From assembly GCA_000507305.1 (NCBI GenBank), contig DF239285.1, positions 166,001 through 230,000 of the forward strand: a stretch of 64,000 nt of DNA, given 5' to 3'. Under the pieces are notes generated by a model that saw only the letters and a program-made list of their open reading frames with translations, searched no databases and was not told the DNA's origin. Positions within the stretch are counted from its first letter, which is position 1. Each line of letters opens with the position of its first letter. This DNA is from Breviolum minutum Mf 1.05b.01 (lineage: Eukaryota; Sar; Dinophyceae; Suessiales; Symbiodiniaceae). A program made the position numbers and the translations under genes. Shown here piece after piece: positions 12,861 to 23,899 of this stretch.

Positions 12861-14480
12861 ATTTGGTACTGCTAATTTGCAGGGGTGGTGCCATCAGCAA
12901 CCTGCATCAGATTGTGGAGGGGAAGGGCCAATCGCACATGGCGTGTCTTCCATTTGCCGGCCTTCTTGGCGGCCTGTTGGTCCACACGATACGCGGCTTC
13001 TTGTTCTGCAGTCCTCTCATCAAAGTTTTAGAAGTATGATATCGCCAAGTTGTGAAACTCACATCAGCTTCACCCAAGCTGTGATTCACTAAAGATATCT
13101 CCGTCAGTTTTTCACCTACACTGCGGTAATCTAACATAGCAATCGAAATTCCCCTTTTCCAATAGGAAAACCATTTACAAATAATGGATTTCTTAGATTA
13201 CCGGAGGGTAATTCTACCAGAATTTCAAGCTTCCCCCCCCCAAAAAAAAAACAACGGATACGTTTTTTTTGTGTCCCGTTTTTTCCTGGGAAAGCCGGAA
13301 AAAAAAAGCACGTCGACGTCGCCCCTCTTGGATTCCCAACTTCAATGTCAAATTCTGCGAGCTGTCCAAGCGTTCCTAGAAGTGGTGGAAGTGGCGAAGG
13401 CTGTGGAAGAAAGTGTGGCATGCCAGTTGGCAAATAAAGGTTTAGGCTGGGATCCCCTTCCAGACTCCGAACCTAATGATTTTGGGGGTGACTGGTATCC
13501 TGGGTGGGGGAAGCATCCCACCTTTCAAATTGCATCTAGTATAGCTTTCGTCCTGCCCCAAGCTGACGGTAACAGTTAGATTCTGTGAAGGTTGACTTAA
13601 AGGTCCGTTCATCAAAATAGTGATTTGATGATTTTCCCATATTTTCCGAGCGTTTGGGCATTTCAACTTCAGAAGTCTTCAACAAACAAACAAAATGAGT
13701 GGATAGCCAGAAGAAAACAAAAGGTCCAAAAAGGGGGGTAGTTCATCTTATGGGTAGGAAAATATAGAAAAACTAAAGTGCAGTTCAGTGTAAAACGATA
13801 TATTTCCCACTGGAGAATCAATGAACTTTTCAGTGTCAATAACTGTTTTGCCCCTCAAAAGGTGATTCATCGTCTTGGATAACTGATGTTTGGACCGAAA
13901 AAAAACGATACCAGGGCATTCCTTGTGAAGTCACTTCCACAATTTTTTGGAAGCTATCTTGCGATCCACACTGAGACGATACACTCCGGGTAAATGGACA
14001 CGGCTAGGGCAAAAAATGTCCACATTAAGAAACACATCTTCAATCACGGACTAGTTTCCATTTCCATGTTGGGTTTACCAGAAGGTGCATATATGTAGCG
14101 TATTGTACCGTATATCCGTGTGAGTGTGTGAATTTGATCATCACCAACCTCCAATGCTCTGTCATTTCAAGTCCCCACACTCCAACCACCAACTTCTCCA
14201 GGAAAATTGACCATCACAGTTTCCCGAGTCCAAATACCAAAGGTAAGAGTTTGTTTCTTCGCTCCGAACTCATACCGCAAACTGGCACCAAGTTGAGCTT
14301 TTATATAGTTGATCTCATGATGTTCAGGGCGATCTTTACCCCTTTTTCCCCTCTTTTGATGCTTAATTTAACTGGTACATGATTTGTAGGGCGATCTTTG
14401 ATCCCTTTACCTCGTGTTTTTGTAGGTGTTCTCTTTAAATTTACATCTTAGGGACTTCTTTTGAAAGCCATCTTTTTTGC

Positions 14481-14572
14481 TAGTTGGTTTCAACCAATCT
14501 GAAAAATATGCTCGTCAAATTGGCTCATCTTCCTAGGTAGGGGCAAAAATAAAAGATATCTGAAACGGCCAC
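14481..14572 (+). mobile_element. inverted-repeat element, family 2 (diverged)
   Basis: Carries CTAGTTGGTTTCAACCAATC, GAAAAATATG and a right end GATATCTGAAACGGCCAC, matching the family 2 copies at 3839 and 52359 with several substitutions. Confidence 0.65.
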
Positions 14573-15123
14573 TTAAATTCATGGGAACCTAAGGGCACCC
14601 CAATGCCACCCTTAATAAGGCCTCTCTTTCTTGGGGGGTTGGCATTGTGGGGGAATTTCCTTCCAGATTTTATTTTTGTTGAAGCATCTTTTACGCCCAG
14701 GCACATCGAGCAAGTCTCTCACATCTTCGCGGAAGGATTCCAGGCGGCTGTGCCTGGTGATAGTCGTAGCTAGAAGTCCATGAAAGTGGACTGAACAAAC
14801 ACAAAATTGATCAATAGAAATAAGAGCTTGGATTCTAGTTGTTTAAAAAAAAGAGTATCCAACTATCAAAGTATCAAATGACACCAAGACTCTGTCTCAA
14901 TGGTGATTCATTATGGTAGAACAAAACCAAAAAAAAACAACAAAACTAGGATGACATGAAATCCCCCCCAATCACGCGAGGTTTAGCGAAATCCTTCACC
15001 TGATTCTTGCAACTGCGGGTACCAGATGCCACCAGGGATGATATGTTGCGGGAAAGAAGACAGAACACCATCCAAAACCAAGACCTCAAAGGGCCACAAA
15101 GAAACTGGAAAATTGGTAATATA

Positions 15124-15188
15124 TGTTGCTGTTCTGGCTGCTGTTGCTGTCGTTGTTGCTGTTGTTGCTGTTGTTGTAGCTGTTGTTT

Positions 15189-15241
<53 letters not shown>

Positions 15242-15305
15242 GCTGCTCTCGTTGCTGCTCTTGTTGCTGCTCTTGTTGCTGTTGTTTTTGCTGTTGTGGT
15301 TGTGG

Positions 15306-15397
<92 letters not shown>

Positions 15398-15452
15398 GCT
15401 GCTGCTGCTGCTGTTGTTGTTGTTGTTGTCGTTGTTGTTGTTCTGGTTAGCA
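15124..15452 (+). repeat. compound (TTG)n microsatellite
   Basis: Two long TTG arrays (about 15186-15241 and 15301-15399) are joined by an imperfect 'GCTGCTCTTGTT' section repeated three times, with a GCT-rich tail. It reads as poly-Cys, poly-Val or poly-Leu on plus and poly-Thr on minus; all are repeat artefacts. Confidence 0.95.
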
Positions 15453-15591
15453 TTCTCATGGGGACTATCATTTCATTTGCATGTTGTCTTTGAATTGTAA
15501 ATGAACTCCATTGCAATTCGTATACCCAAAGTCATTAGTCCTCTTATGTTGCTATCCGCCAGTGGAGAGTTGTTCCCCATTTATTACTGAG

Positions 15592-18500
15592 GCACGGTGG
15601 CTACAGCGTTTTTGCTGGAGTGGGCAAGGGACCCCCAGCAGCTTCACCAGTGACCTTGGGGATCAACAGTTGAAAACACATCAACCCCTGTCCAAGGTGA
15701 GCGTACCAGAGAAGGAAATGATTTATATCATGAGATGATGGCTTCGGGTGTGATCAAGCACCCTGGCTGAAAGCTGATTTCGGTGGCACAGATGACTGAC
15801 TTGGGGGGTTGACATGACCTGGTAGCTGCTGAACACTCAGGAAGGACAAAGCTCCTGGTTCCAAGGTACCCATCTCAGACAAGAGGCGATGTTTTGTTTA
15901 AACATGTTTTTGTGACTCGGAAATCTCTAATTGATGTTTTCTGTTCATTTTATCGATAGGGTCGAAAAAAAAAAAAACTTCCCTTACAAAATTTACAAGC
16001 ATTTTAATATGTGTGTGTCGTCGTCAATTTTGATCGATGATTTTTGGTGCATTTTGGGTACTTGGACATGGTACTCCCAAGGCTGCGTTGGTGTACGGCC
16101 AGATGAACGAGCCACCAGGTGCTCGAGCTCGCGTGGCCTTGACGGGCCTGACGGTGGCCGAATATTTCCGCGACGAAGAGGGCCAGGAGAAAGCGGAGAT
16201 TTCACGTAAAACGTCGGAAACCGAAAACTGGAATTTCAGAAACTGAGAAAACCAATAGGAAAACCCGGGAGAAATGGGGATTCCCTGCTGGACATGGTAG
16301 TGTGGTACTGGTGGTGATGCTTGCATCCGGGGGGGGGTAGATCCGACCTTTTTTTGAATGGATGGTGGTAAAGGTGTTCTGCATAAGTGATTTTTCAGGA
16401 ATGATACTGCATCAACCAAGAAAATCAGGAAACAATGAAAAAACCTGGAGTGATTGAAAAAGAGTAATTTTCCCAGGATGTGCTGCTTTTTGTTGACAAC
16501 ATCTTTCGCTTCACTCAAGCTGGTTCAGAGGTGGCGGCCGAGACGTTTAGTGGTGACACCGTGGCAAGCCATTGAACTTGGGAAAAACCGCATCCGTGTG
16601 CCGCAGGTGTCTGCTTTGCTGGGCCGTATCCCGAGCGCTGTCGGTTACCAACCAACACTTGCAACAGATTTGGCATCTCTACAGGCCTCGAAATGATTTC
16701 ATTGAAACGATCGTTTCGTGTTTTTCCGAAACGACGTGGATGACTCTCCTGACCTCATCCTGGCGCAGGAACGGATTACCACCACTCAGAAGGGATCCAT
16801 CACCTCCGTCCAGGTCTGATCCCATGGAGTGTTGACTGTCACGAAAAGAGAAATAATGTTGGCGCATGGTTTTTTGTTTTAGCAGGTCATACCGTCATAC
16901 CTCATTGATAGTCAAAGACATCTGAGATTGTCTGACTTCTGGGGATAGATGTTGATAGATCTCTTTAGTGATCTTCATATTCAATTGATGGTAGGTGCAT
17001 TGATACCTGTTCCATGGAGCTTGAATGTTTCCCTTTCGGTCAGAGCTTTACTGCCGTGCCAGCAAGGCAGTCTATGTGCCTGCGGATGACTTGACAGATC
17101 CAGCACCAGCCAATCAGCTCAACTTGGCGGAAGATGTTGTTTCCAAGCCTTAGAGCCATTTACAACGCGCTTGAGAATTGATCATGTCAAATTTGATCAA
17201 TTGCACTTTGCGAATCTACGAGAATCGAAACATAGAGACATAGAATGAAGTGCAAAAATGTAGGGCGTGTTTACGAAGTATTTCCTGCATCTTTGATTAC
17301 TACTGACGAGGATAGTATTCTGCTGTCCTTGGCGAATTCAGGCCACCACCTTCGCGCACTTGGATGCGACAACGGCTGCTGAGTTCAAAATATTGCAGAT
17401 GCATTGACTCAAAGCTTCCTCCATAGCTGGTTTACAGGCAGTAAAAATGTCCTGTACATAACATGGCAGAAGAAGATGCTGAGAATGTTGTGATACTGTT
17501 GATGGACAAAATCCTGCACCACCTGGGATGTATAGAATCCTGTAAATAGTGGGATAAACTAGCAATCTCAACTGGTTAGCCGGATTTCTTCCATCAACAG
17601 TAGGACTTTCAATCATTGTGAAATTGTCCCGGTTTCCCACGAGACTTGCAATAACCACCCCAAGGTCTTGTCCCGTCAGATTGCTGAGCTTGGTATTTAC
17701 CCAGCTGTGGATCCACTGGATTCTACGAGCCTTGCCATAGAGAAATTGCGGGTGTTTTTGAGAAGGTATCAAACAGTGACGGAAGCAACACTACTGTTTG
17801 ATACCGTTTGGGTTATCAAACTGTTGTCAGTAAAAAATCACCTGAAGCATGTCTACAAGGTCGCGAATGCTTGACCCATCCATTGTGGGACAACGCGACT
17901 TGCTAGCAGATTGGTTTGACACTACAATTTCCAGACCTCCAGGATCTCTCATGATTCATTAACAACAAGACATCTCAAGATTTGTTTATCCATGAATTTG
18001 AAGCAGTGAATGACCAAATGGATGAAGCCAGTTTCAAAGGCCACTACGACATTGCACGAAGCACGCAGAAAATCCTACAAGACTACAAGTCCTTGCAGGA
18101 GAGGGTTCGTCCATTGCAACTCACAGGAGGGAAAACAAAAAAAATATAAAGATATATAAATTCATCATCCAGAAGTTGGACCCGGGAGGCATGGAACAGA
18201 GTTTTCGGAGGATTTTTTTCAATCCCCTGATAGTATCCTTGGATGATCCGATTTCGGGGAATTTTCGGAGGACTTCGAGCTCAAGGGTCACAGATTTCAT
18301 TCCCAGGACATTATTGCCATCCTGGGAATGGATGAGCTCTCCGAGGAAGACAAGCTGACAGTGGCACGTGCCCGCAAGGTGGCAAAAAAAAACAAAAAGG
18401 GATGAATGATACTTGCCAGTTGAATGGCAGGTGAAATGAAATTCTATAGTTTGGAAAATGTAACTTACCATGTGTACTGTATATACATAATATATATACA

Positions 18501-19655
18501 CATACTATATATAATACAGTTAGTATATGATGATTATATTTATGTATATGAATATATGTACAAAAACCCAATGTTTGAGGCAAATGCCTTGGAGAGTTGA
18601 CCGTCCATCCATCCGTTGGAGACCATGTCAGGTGCAACGATTCTTGTCGCAGCCTTTCTTCGTTCGAGAGCTCAGTTTTTCTGGCGCAGAAAATTTCCCA
18701 GTTGCCTTCCGTTGCCTCGTTGGATCCCTCCGAGGTGGCTGAGATTTTCACAGGCACCCCTGGTGCTTTCGTCGACTTGGAAACCACCATCAATGACTTC
18801 GAGGAGGTGTCTGGGCATGTGCTGTGAATGGTTTGAACTTTTAAATGTGTAAAAAGATGTTGACTCTGAAGCTTTGGCGGGTGTTGGAGAAAAAAATCCC
18901 ATCATTCACCATCATTTGCCGTCATTTCCAATGTTTACCCTCATTTACCATAATTTACCCTGATTTCCAAGTGTTTACCATCATTTACCATTTGCCTTCT
19001 AAGCTGTTTGTGGCATGATTTTGCCATTTCCGCTTTCTGAAGTTCGCAGGTCTTGTCTGGCAATTGCGATGATATCCCTGAGGCTGGGTAAACATCCCTG
19101 ACCCTAAACAGGAACAATTTGGCCTTCAAATTGCCGCACGGAGACATTCCTGGATGGGAGTCAGTCTTCCAGTTGTTTTCTGGTCAAATTATAGCGACCT
19201 CACACGACCTCACCCCAAATGGTGGTTTAGTACGGGAAAATCCCCTTAATTTCAGGAAAATTGGGAAGGCTGGTGAAATAGTATAATTTGGCCAGATATT
19301 AAATATAAATACATATATATATATATATTACATTTATAGCTTACTATTTTTTGCCTAGACTTTTTTTTACAGCATCTTTGGACTTTGTGAAACCGATCCT
19401 GTTTCTACCGGTGTACAAAAAATGCATCGTAGCTATAGCTGCGTTAGTTCATATACACGCAGCACTGATTGGATACCTTCTTTGACCACTGCAGCAAGTA
19501 GACTATTTGCTGCCTGTGGCTTTTGTTTCTTTTTTTTTGGTGGCACAAAAAGATGCCAAGTTTGTTCGGTGGAGGCAGCCTTCTACATGATTGGTGGCAT
19601 GTCCGACGTGAAAGAAAAGGCTGCAAAGCTGGCTGCAGTCGCTGCTGGCAAGTGA
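15592..19655 (+). CDS. atpB (ATP2): mitochondrial ATP synthase F1 subunit beta, 3' 17 exons (5' part not found)
   Basis: Catalytic beta subunit of mitochondrial F1Fo-ATP synthase, which makes ATP from ADP and phosphate in the matrix. Exons: 15592-15623, 15697-15757, 15841-15865, 16082-16186, 16477-16530, 16607-16684, 16769-16813, 17067-17108, 17342-17374, 17665-17726, 17860-17894, 18040-18098, 18307-18378, 18632-18661, 18735-18806, 19050-19082, 19575-19655. Joined, they keep one frame for 305 residues to a TGA. Landmarks in order: [14 protein letters not shown] (catalytic Glu/Arg), [15 protein letters not shown], Walker B region [31 protein letters not shown], family signature [10 protein letters not shown], the DELSEED loop, and a C-terminus ending KLAAVAAGK. 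All 16 introns end AG and all downstream exons start with G; donors are GT (6), GC (7) and GA (3). The length matches the part of the family downstream of [11 protein letters not shown]. The P-loop exons are missing upstream, so this is a partial gene model; identity is very secure. Confidence 0.95.
17494..17602 (+). mobile_element. inverted-repeat element, family 1, inside an ATP synthase beta intron
   Basis: TACTGTTGATGGA and TCCATCAACAGTA form perfect 13-bp arms. It lies between the exons ending 17374 and starting 17665, in the same core orientation as the copy at 8543. The exon phases on either side are intact, so the insertion is tolerated. Confidence 0.88.
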
Positions 19656-20132
19656 GCGGATATGAGCGGAACGAAGCCGAGAGTCAAGTAGATTAGTTTC
19701 AGGGCGTTCCCACCGGACAATTGAATGGCGCAGAACATGACATGCAAATATTCCAGAGAATCAGTATAACTGATAGGGTTTTGTTTCCGATTTCTTGGTG
19801 AATAGCAAGAGCGGAACCGGAACGGGATCACGTTTTTGAAGATGGAACGGGCTGTGGAAACCCTCCATCATCTCGTTCTCATGGATGATGCGGCGGTGTG
19901 GATTGTTTGGAAAAGGATCGGGGGACTCATTGGGGGACTTCGAAGTACAGCGCCATTTTATCACCTTAGCCCAGCGCAATCATTGACATCAGAAATGTCA
20001 AAAGTTAACAGCAATCCACAGGAAATAGTGGGCCCAAAGCATTGTGATTTTTTTAAAGATTCTGAGCATAAAATCAGCCTTGTGAGCAAAGTTGATGTTC
20101 GATGCATACATTGAACTCTCAATGAAGCACAG

Positions 20133-21481
20133 GCAGAGTCAATCGAAGCCGACTTGGATCGGCGGTTGAAACATGCAAAGGCCCTGCTGGGTAACGGGGG
20201 CCGAAGGGGGTGACAGACCAGGACTACGATGAAAGGGGAAGCAGCAACATACCCGAAATGATTCAACAAAAACAGTGAATTTGCAGGAGTGCAGTAACAT
20301 TTCATCCAACTGCACGAATAGTAGAGGGTTGGTGGTGAAACTCGTTTGTTTTGGGCACTTAGGCCCCATAAATCTGTGTGGAATCTGTGGGAGTGACCGA
20401 CCTTGAGGAATCAGAGCTTGAAGATCCACGTGGAATTGGAGTTCCTTCTTCCATTCAACTTCAAGAGTCTGATTCTCAGGTAAGGACAGGCCATAGACAA
20501 CGTGACATAGATCAAAGATGAATCCTGAATTCTACCAACTGTGGATCTATAAGTGGCAGAAGGTCTATGTATATGATTTTGTTTGTGATTGATATATTTT
20601 TGTTTGATTTGAGACAGGCTTGACTCTTATGCCGAACTAGTGGATAGACTTCGGAGTGAAGTTGCTCATGAGCGCTCAGAGCGAGAGGCCGGAAACAGTG
20701 GAAACATGCTGCTGGGAAACGTGGGGTGATGGTGGATTTCTGCATCAAACAAACCCAAAACAACACGTGAGCCTCACGAGGATTGGTTTCCCGCAAGTTT
20801 TACAAAAACACATCTGCATTAATTACAATTCTTCCATTGATGAATTTGGCACTTTCCCGGCATCATTTTGCTGGGTAAATTGCATTGAAGCCTGGTGAAT
20901 TGAACAGCATGTCCCGCAAGGTTTCTGCCAAAAGCCTGTCAGAACTGCGAAAGTCGCCTGGGCCTCTGCGAAGGGCGATGATGTGCCACCAAACCGTGCG
21001 TGGCGACGCGCCAAGGTATCGAATGCTCTTACAGCGAAATGCTGACTGTCCAGGACCGAGATGAGAAACCAGGAAGAGCAATTTCATCATGATAAGGCAC
21101 GTACTTATAGACAAGTAAGTCTTGAAGATATATGAAGATAGGGTACCTTCTTGCTTTGAAGCAACTTTCCACCTTTCATTTTGTCATCCATGTCCACATT
21201 AAACGATATTAAATGCGTACATGTCAGTTAAAATCAGATGTCTTGCTGAAAAAAACCTGACCACTTTGTGGCTTGCACGAGCAACTGTTGGATCCAACGA
21301 AATCGACCGACCTTTTTAGGTGATTTGAGAGGCTTACGTGAATCCAGAGGCCAGTGCAGAATGCCAGCTTCTCCTGTACATTGAATTTCGCGTTACCCAC
21401 GTGACGGAGGGAATCGCCAATGGCCTGACAACTGATGGATTTTTACGCCTAAACACGCAAACACTTATCGATGAAGCTTGA
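20133..21481 (+). CDS. unidentified plus-strand multi-exon gene (3' part)
   Basis: Function not recognised. Exon candidates following the local AG|G rule are 20133-20180 (AESIEADLDRRLKHAK, GC donor), 20408-20479 (24 codons beginning ESELEDPRG, GT donor), about 20618-20700 (YAELVDRLRSEVAHERSERE), 20921-21015 (SAKSLSELRKSPGPLRRAM, GT donor) and the terminal exon 21332-21481 (50 codons, contains LLLYIEFRVTHVTEGIANGL, ends IDEA then TGA). The first two and the last are phase-consistent; links to the middle exons are not resolved and further exons are likely missing. The charged heptad-like stretches suggest a short coiled coil. An upstream start near 19841 (MERAVETLHHLVLMDD) is possible. It follows the ATP synthase beta gene on the same strand. 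Confidence 0.5.
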
Positions 21482-22178
21482 TCTTGTCATGCAGATTGGC
21501 ATTTAATCTGAATCTCGTTTCTTAGTGATCAAAGTGTGCAAAGGACGAGACAGATCTTGCAGTGGAAAAAAAAGTGAGAACCGTATCAGAACACAGAGCA
21601 ACATGTGGCATGCTTTTCATCTAATTGCCAATCATACTGATATATCTTTGGCATGGTGCTGGTTTCCGCATCTGCGCGTCGCTCAGTCCTTTTCTCCTCT
21701 TCGTGGTAATGTCGTTGGACTCGCTCTCATCACACCCTTGACTACCTCGAAATAAGTACTTTTCCTGCCGCAATTCATCTTCATCCATCTCATCATTGCT
21801 ATTGCTGTTGGGGTGGGAATTGCTTGTGTGCTGGGGAACTCAATCAAAGTCATTTTGACTGAGTTGGCGTTCTGGGCAATGCCAACCCTGAAACCCTTCT
21901 CAACTTCAACCTGTGATCCCAAGCATCCCTCGTTGAAGTCGTTGTCCATGGAGAATACCTCAACCTCATGCGGGGTGATAAGTCGCGCATTGAAATGGTG
22001 TTTTATAGTGTGTTTTATGTGCGTCATCCTTGCTCAATGTCAATCTTCTCAAGCTGCCGTGTTTACCCTTTCAGCATGTTGGACCACAATGCGTACTAGC
22101 CGCGTTGCAAGTTGGCTCGAGCGGCAAGGTGATTGGACACTCAAGACGACCGTGACCGTCTGACCTTGCAGCAAAGCG

Positions 22179-23024
22179 ATGATCTCCAACAGCGAGAATC
22201 AAAATCAAATCAGCTTGGCCAACATCGCCTTTTGTGGCTTGGCAGCTGCTGCTGAAATCACAGGCGGCTTGGGAGGTGCGGTTGGGAAATTTGTCAATGA
22301 CCATGTGGCCTTCCATGGCACTGCTGACGAGAATGTCACGCAAATCATGCTTGGTGGTTTGAAGGCGTCTGCGGGTGGCATGCTTGGAAAGGGCGTGTAT
22401 GCGGCTCACGATTATTCAAAGGCCGAGTGTTTTGGTGGCACCGTATTCAAGGTAGAGTTCAATTCGGCCAAGATTTGTGTCACAGACATGAAAGACGTCT
22501 GCGGCTCTTGGCGTCACAAGTCTGATGCCGTCTACAGCACTGCTGCAAAGAGGTCGGAAATGTGTATCAACCCTGACAAGGTTGGTATAAAGTGTGAAAA
22601 AGCCTCCGGGTCTTTGAGTGAGAGTGCACGTGCCAAAATTGATGAAATCTTGATCAAGAACCCAAAGCTGGCCAACTTTACTGTGTGGCTTGGAATTGCG
22701 GCAGATGTCTACGTCGCAGCGCACAAAGGTGCTGTACTTGGTGCTTACACCGCGGGGATTCTGCTGGAGGCAATGGCAGACAAGAGTGAGAGGATGCCCC
22801 CAGAAGAATTGGAGAAGCTGATTCAAGAAGGTGTTGGCGCTGGCACTCTGGCTGGCTTTGGTGCAGGAATGTTGGCAGCTGGTGTAGCAGCTGGTGCGAC
22901 GGTGACGGAGACGACTGCAGCTGCAGGGATCATGGGCTGGATAGTTGCAATCTTCGTGGCTGGAGCGATTGTTGCCATTGGTCATGATAATCATGGCACG
23001 AAGAAGTCACGTGAAAACCAATAG
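22179..23024 (+). CDS. PARP/Gig2-like ADP-ribosyltransferase-fold protein with glycine-rich membrane tail
   Basis: Single 281-residue open frame with ATG at 22179, seven bases after a CCTTGCAG acceptor-like site suited to spliced-leader addition. Residues 44-103 match the ADP-ribosyltransferase fold of the PARP and Gig2-like type: FHGT at 45-48, then GGLKASAGGMLGKGVYAA with the GxGVY tyrosine at 74, then DYSKA and VFKVEF. A following block with W-x-H, AVYSTAAK and EMCINPDKV fits the Gig2-like C-terminal part of that domain. Residues about 216-272 are alanine/glycine-rich and hydrophobic, with GxxxG spacing and two likely membrane-spanning helices split by a Thr-rich turn. The N-terminus (14-38) is also hydrophobic. 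The family transfers or binds ADP-ribose; activity here is inferred. No intron, unlike its neighbours, so it may be a retrocopy or a late acquisition. Confidence 0.75.
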   Translation: MISNSENQNQISLANIAFCGLAAAAEITGGLGGAVGKFVNDHVAFHGTADENVTQIMLGGLKASAGGMLGKGVYAAHDYSKAECFGGTVFKVEFNSAKICVTDMKDVCGSWRHKSDAVYSTAAKRSEMCINPDKVGIKCEKASGSLSESARAKIDEILIKNPKLANFTVWLGIAADVYVAAHKGAVLGAYTAGILLEAMADKSERMPPEELEKLIQEGVGAGTLAGFGAGMLAAGVAAGATVTETTAAAGIMGWIVAIFVAGAIVAIGHDNHGTKKSRENQ

Positions 23025-23899
23025 ATCTTCCAACCTTTGGTCTTCTTTGCCCATGCCTAGTGAAGCAGAAGAACTATGTTTTGGGCGAGATTCAGCATGT
23101 TTTTTCCGGCAAGGCGCTCCGGCCTAAACAGAAACATGGCCAGGATACGCCAGGATGCTCTGCTTTCCTGTGCAAGTGGAGTCTGTTTAAGTATTGATTT
23201 AGCTGTCTGGTCTCAACAGAGAAGGCTAGATACCTGCAATTGCTTAGTTTATGAATTCCGAAAGTCACAAAGACTTGTACCGGAATCACTAGGAGACACG
23301 CACTGTTTACAGCCATCTAGGACATTCTAGGGTCAAAGATGCTGGAAAAGTAAAATCAAACGCGTGGTCAACAATTTAGAATCTAATGAGGTAAGGTGAA
23401 AACTTTGTGAGGATGAAAAACAAAAACCAAGAAGGTGGAGACATGAGATGATGAAAAAACGAAGCAGGTGAGGATGAAATGTTATTTGTTGCTATAAGAT
23501 GATGAAAGCAAATGAGACGACTATGAACCAAGAAACCCCGATACCCCGTGATGACCCCCAGTCCCCCTTATTCTTACCATTTTTGGTGGTCATGCATTTA
23601 CCATTTTTGAATATTTCTGGGGGTCATGCAAAAATTGGGACATAGAAGGGAAACATCATAAGGGTCATATTTGGTGGCTGGGAGTAATTAAGAGGGACAG
23701 AAGTAGAAAAGGATGTGCGATATCCATCAAATTAAGCAGCCTGAGATTGACAATGGAATTATGGAGGTATGAAATTCAAATTCTTGCGGGTTATCGAATC
23801 GGCGGTTCATTTTCAGCGAGTGCTTTCTTGATTTTACAAGCAGAGTCAAGCCTTTCAATGCGTTTTGGTCATTAAAATCTTCATATTGCAGGTAATAAA
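23025..23899. other. 3' flank of the ADP-ribosyltransferase-like gene, no gene seen
   Basis: No supportable exon on either strand. A T- and A-richer composition appears gradually toward 23900. Contains 'GGGGGTCATGCA' and related direct repeats near 23580-23640. Confidence 0.4.

Larger units (their letters stand above)
13100..15591. other. gene-free stretch upstream of the ATP synthase beta exons
   Basis: I searched for the missing 5' exons of the ATP synthase beta gene here (P-loop GGAGVGKT, LINNIAK, GRIMNVIGEP) and found none. The stretch holds poly-C/poly-A runs near 13230, a family 2 element at 14481, an inverted 'CCCCAATGCCACCC..GGGTTGGCATTG' repeat at about 14600-14655 that also resembles 3085-3125, and the TTG microsatellite. 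Confidence 0.5.

Noticed and set aside
14983-15516. Thr-rich 177-residue minus-strand frame that looks mucin-like
   Set aside because: Uses almost only ACA/ACC from the TTG repeat, unlike the mixed codons of the mucin-like gene at 38.7-39.8 kb.
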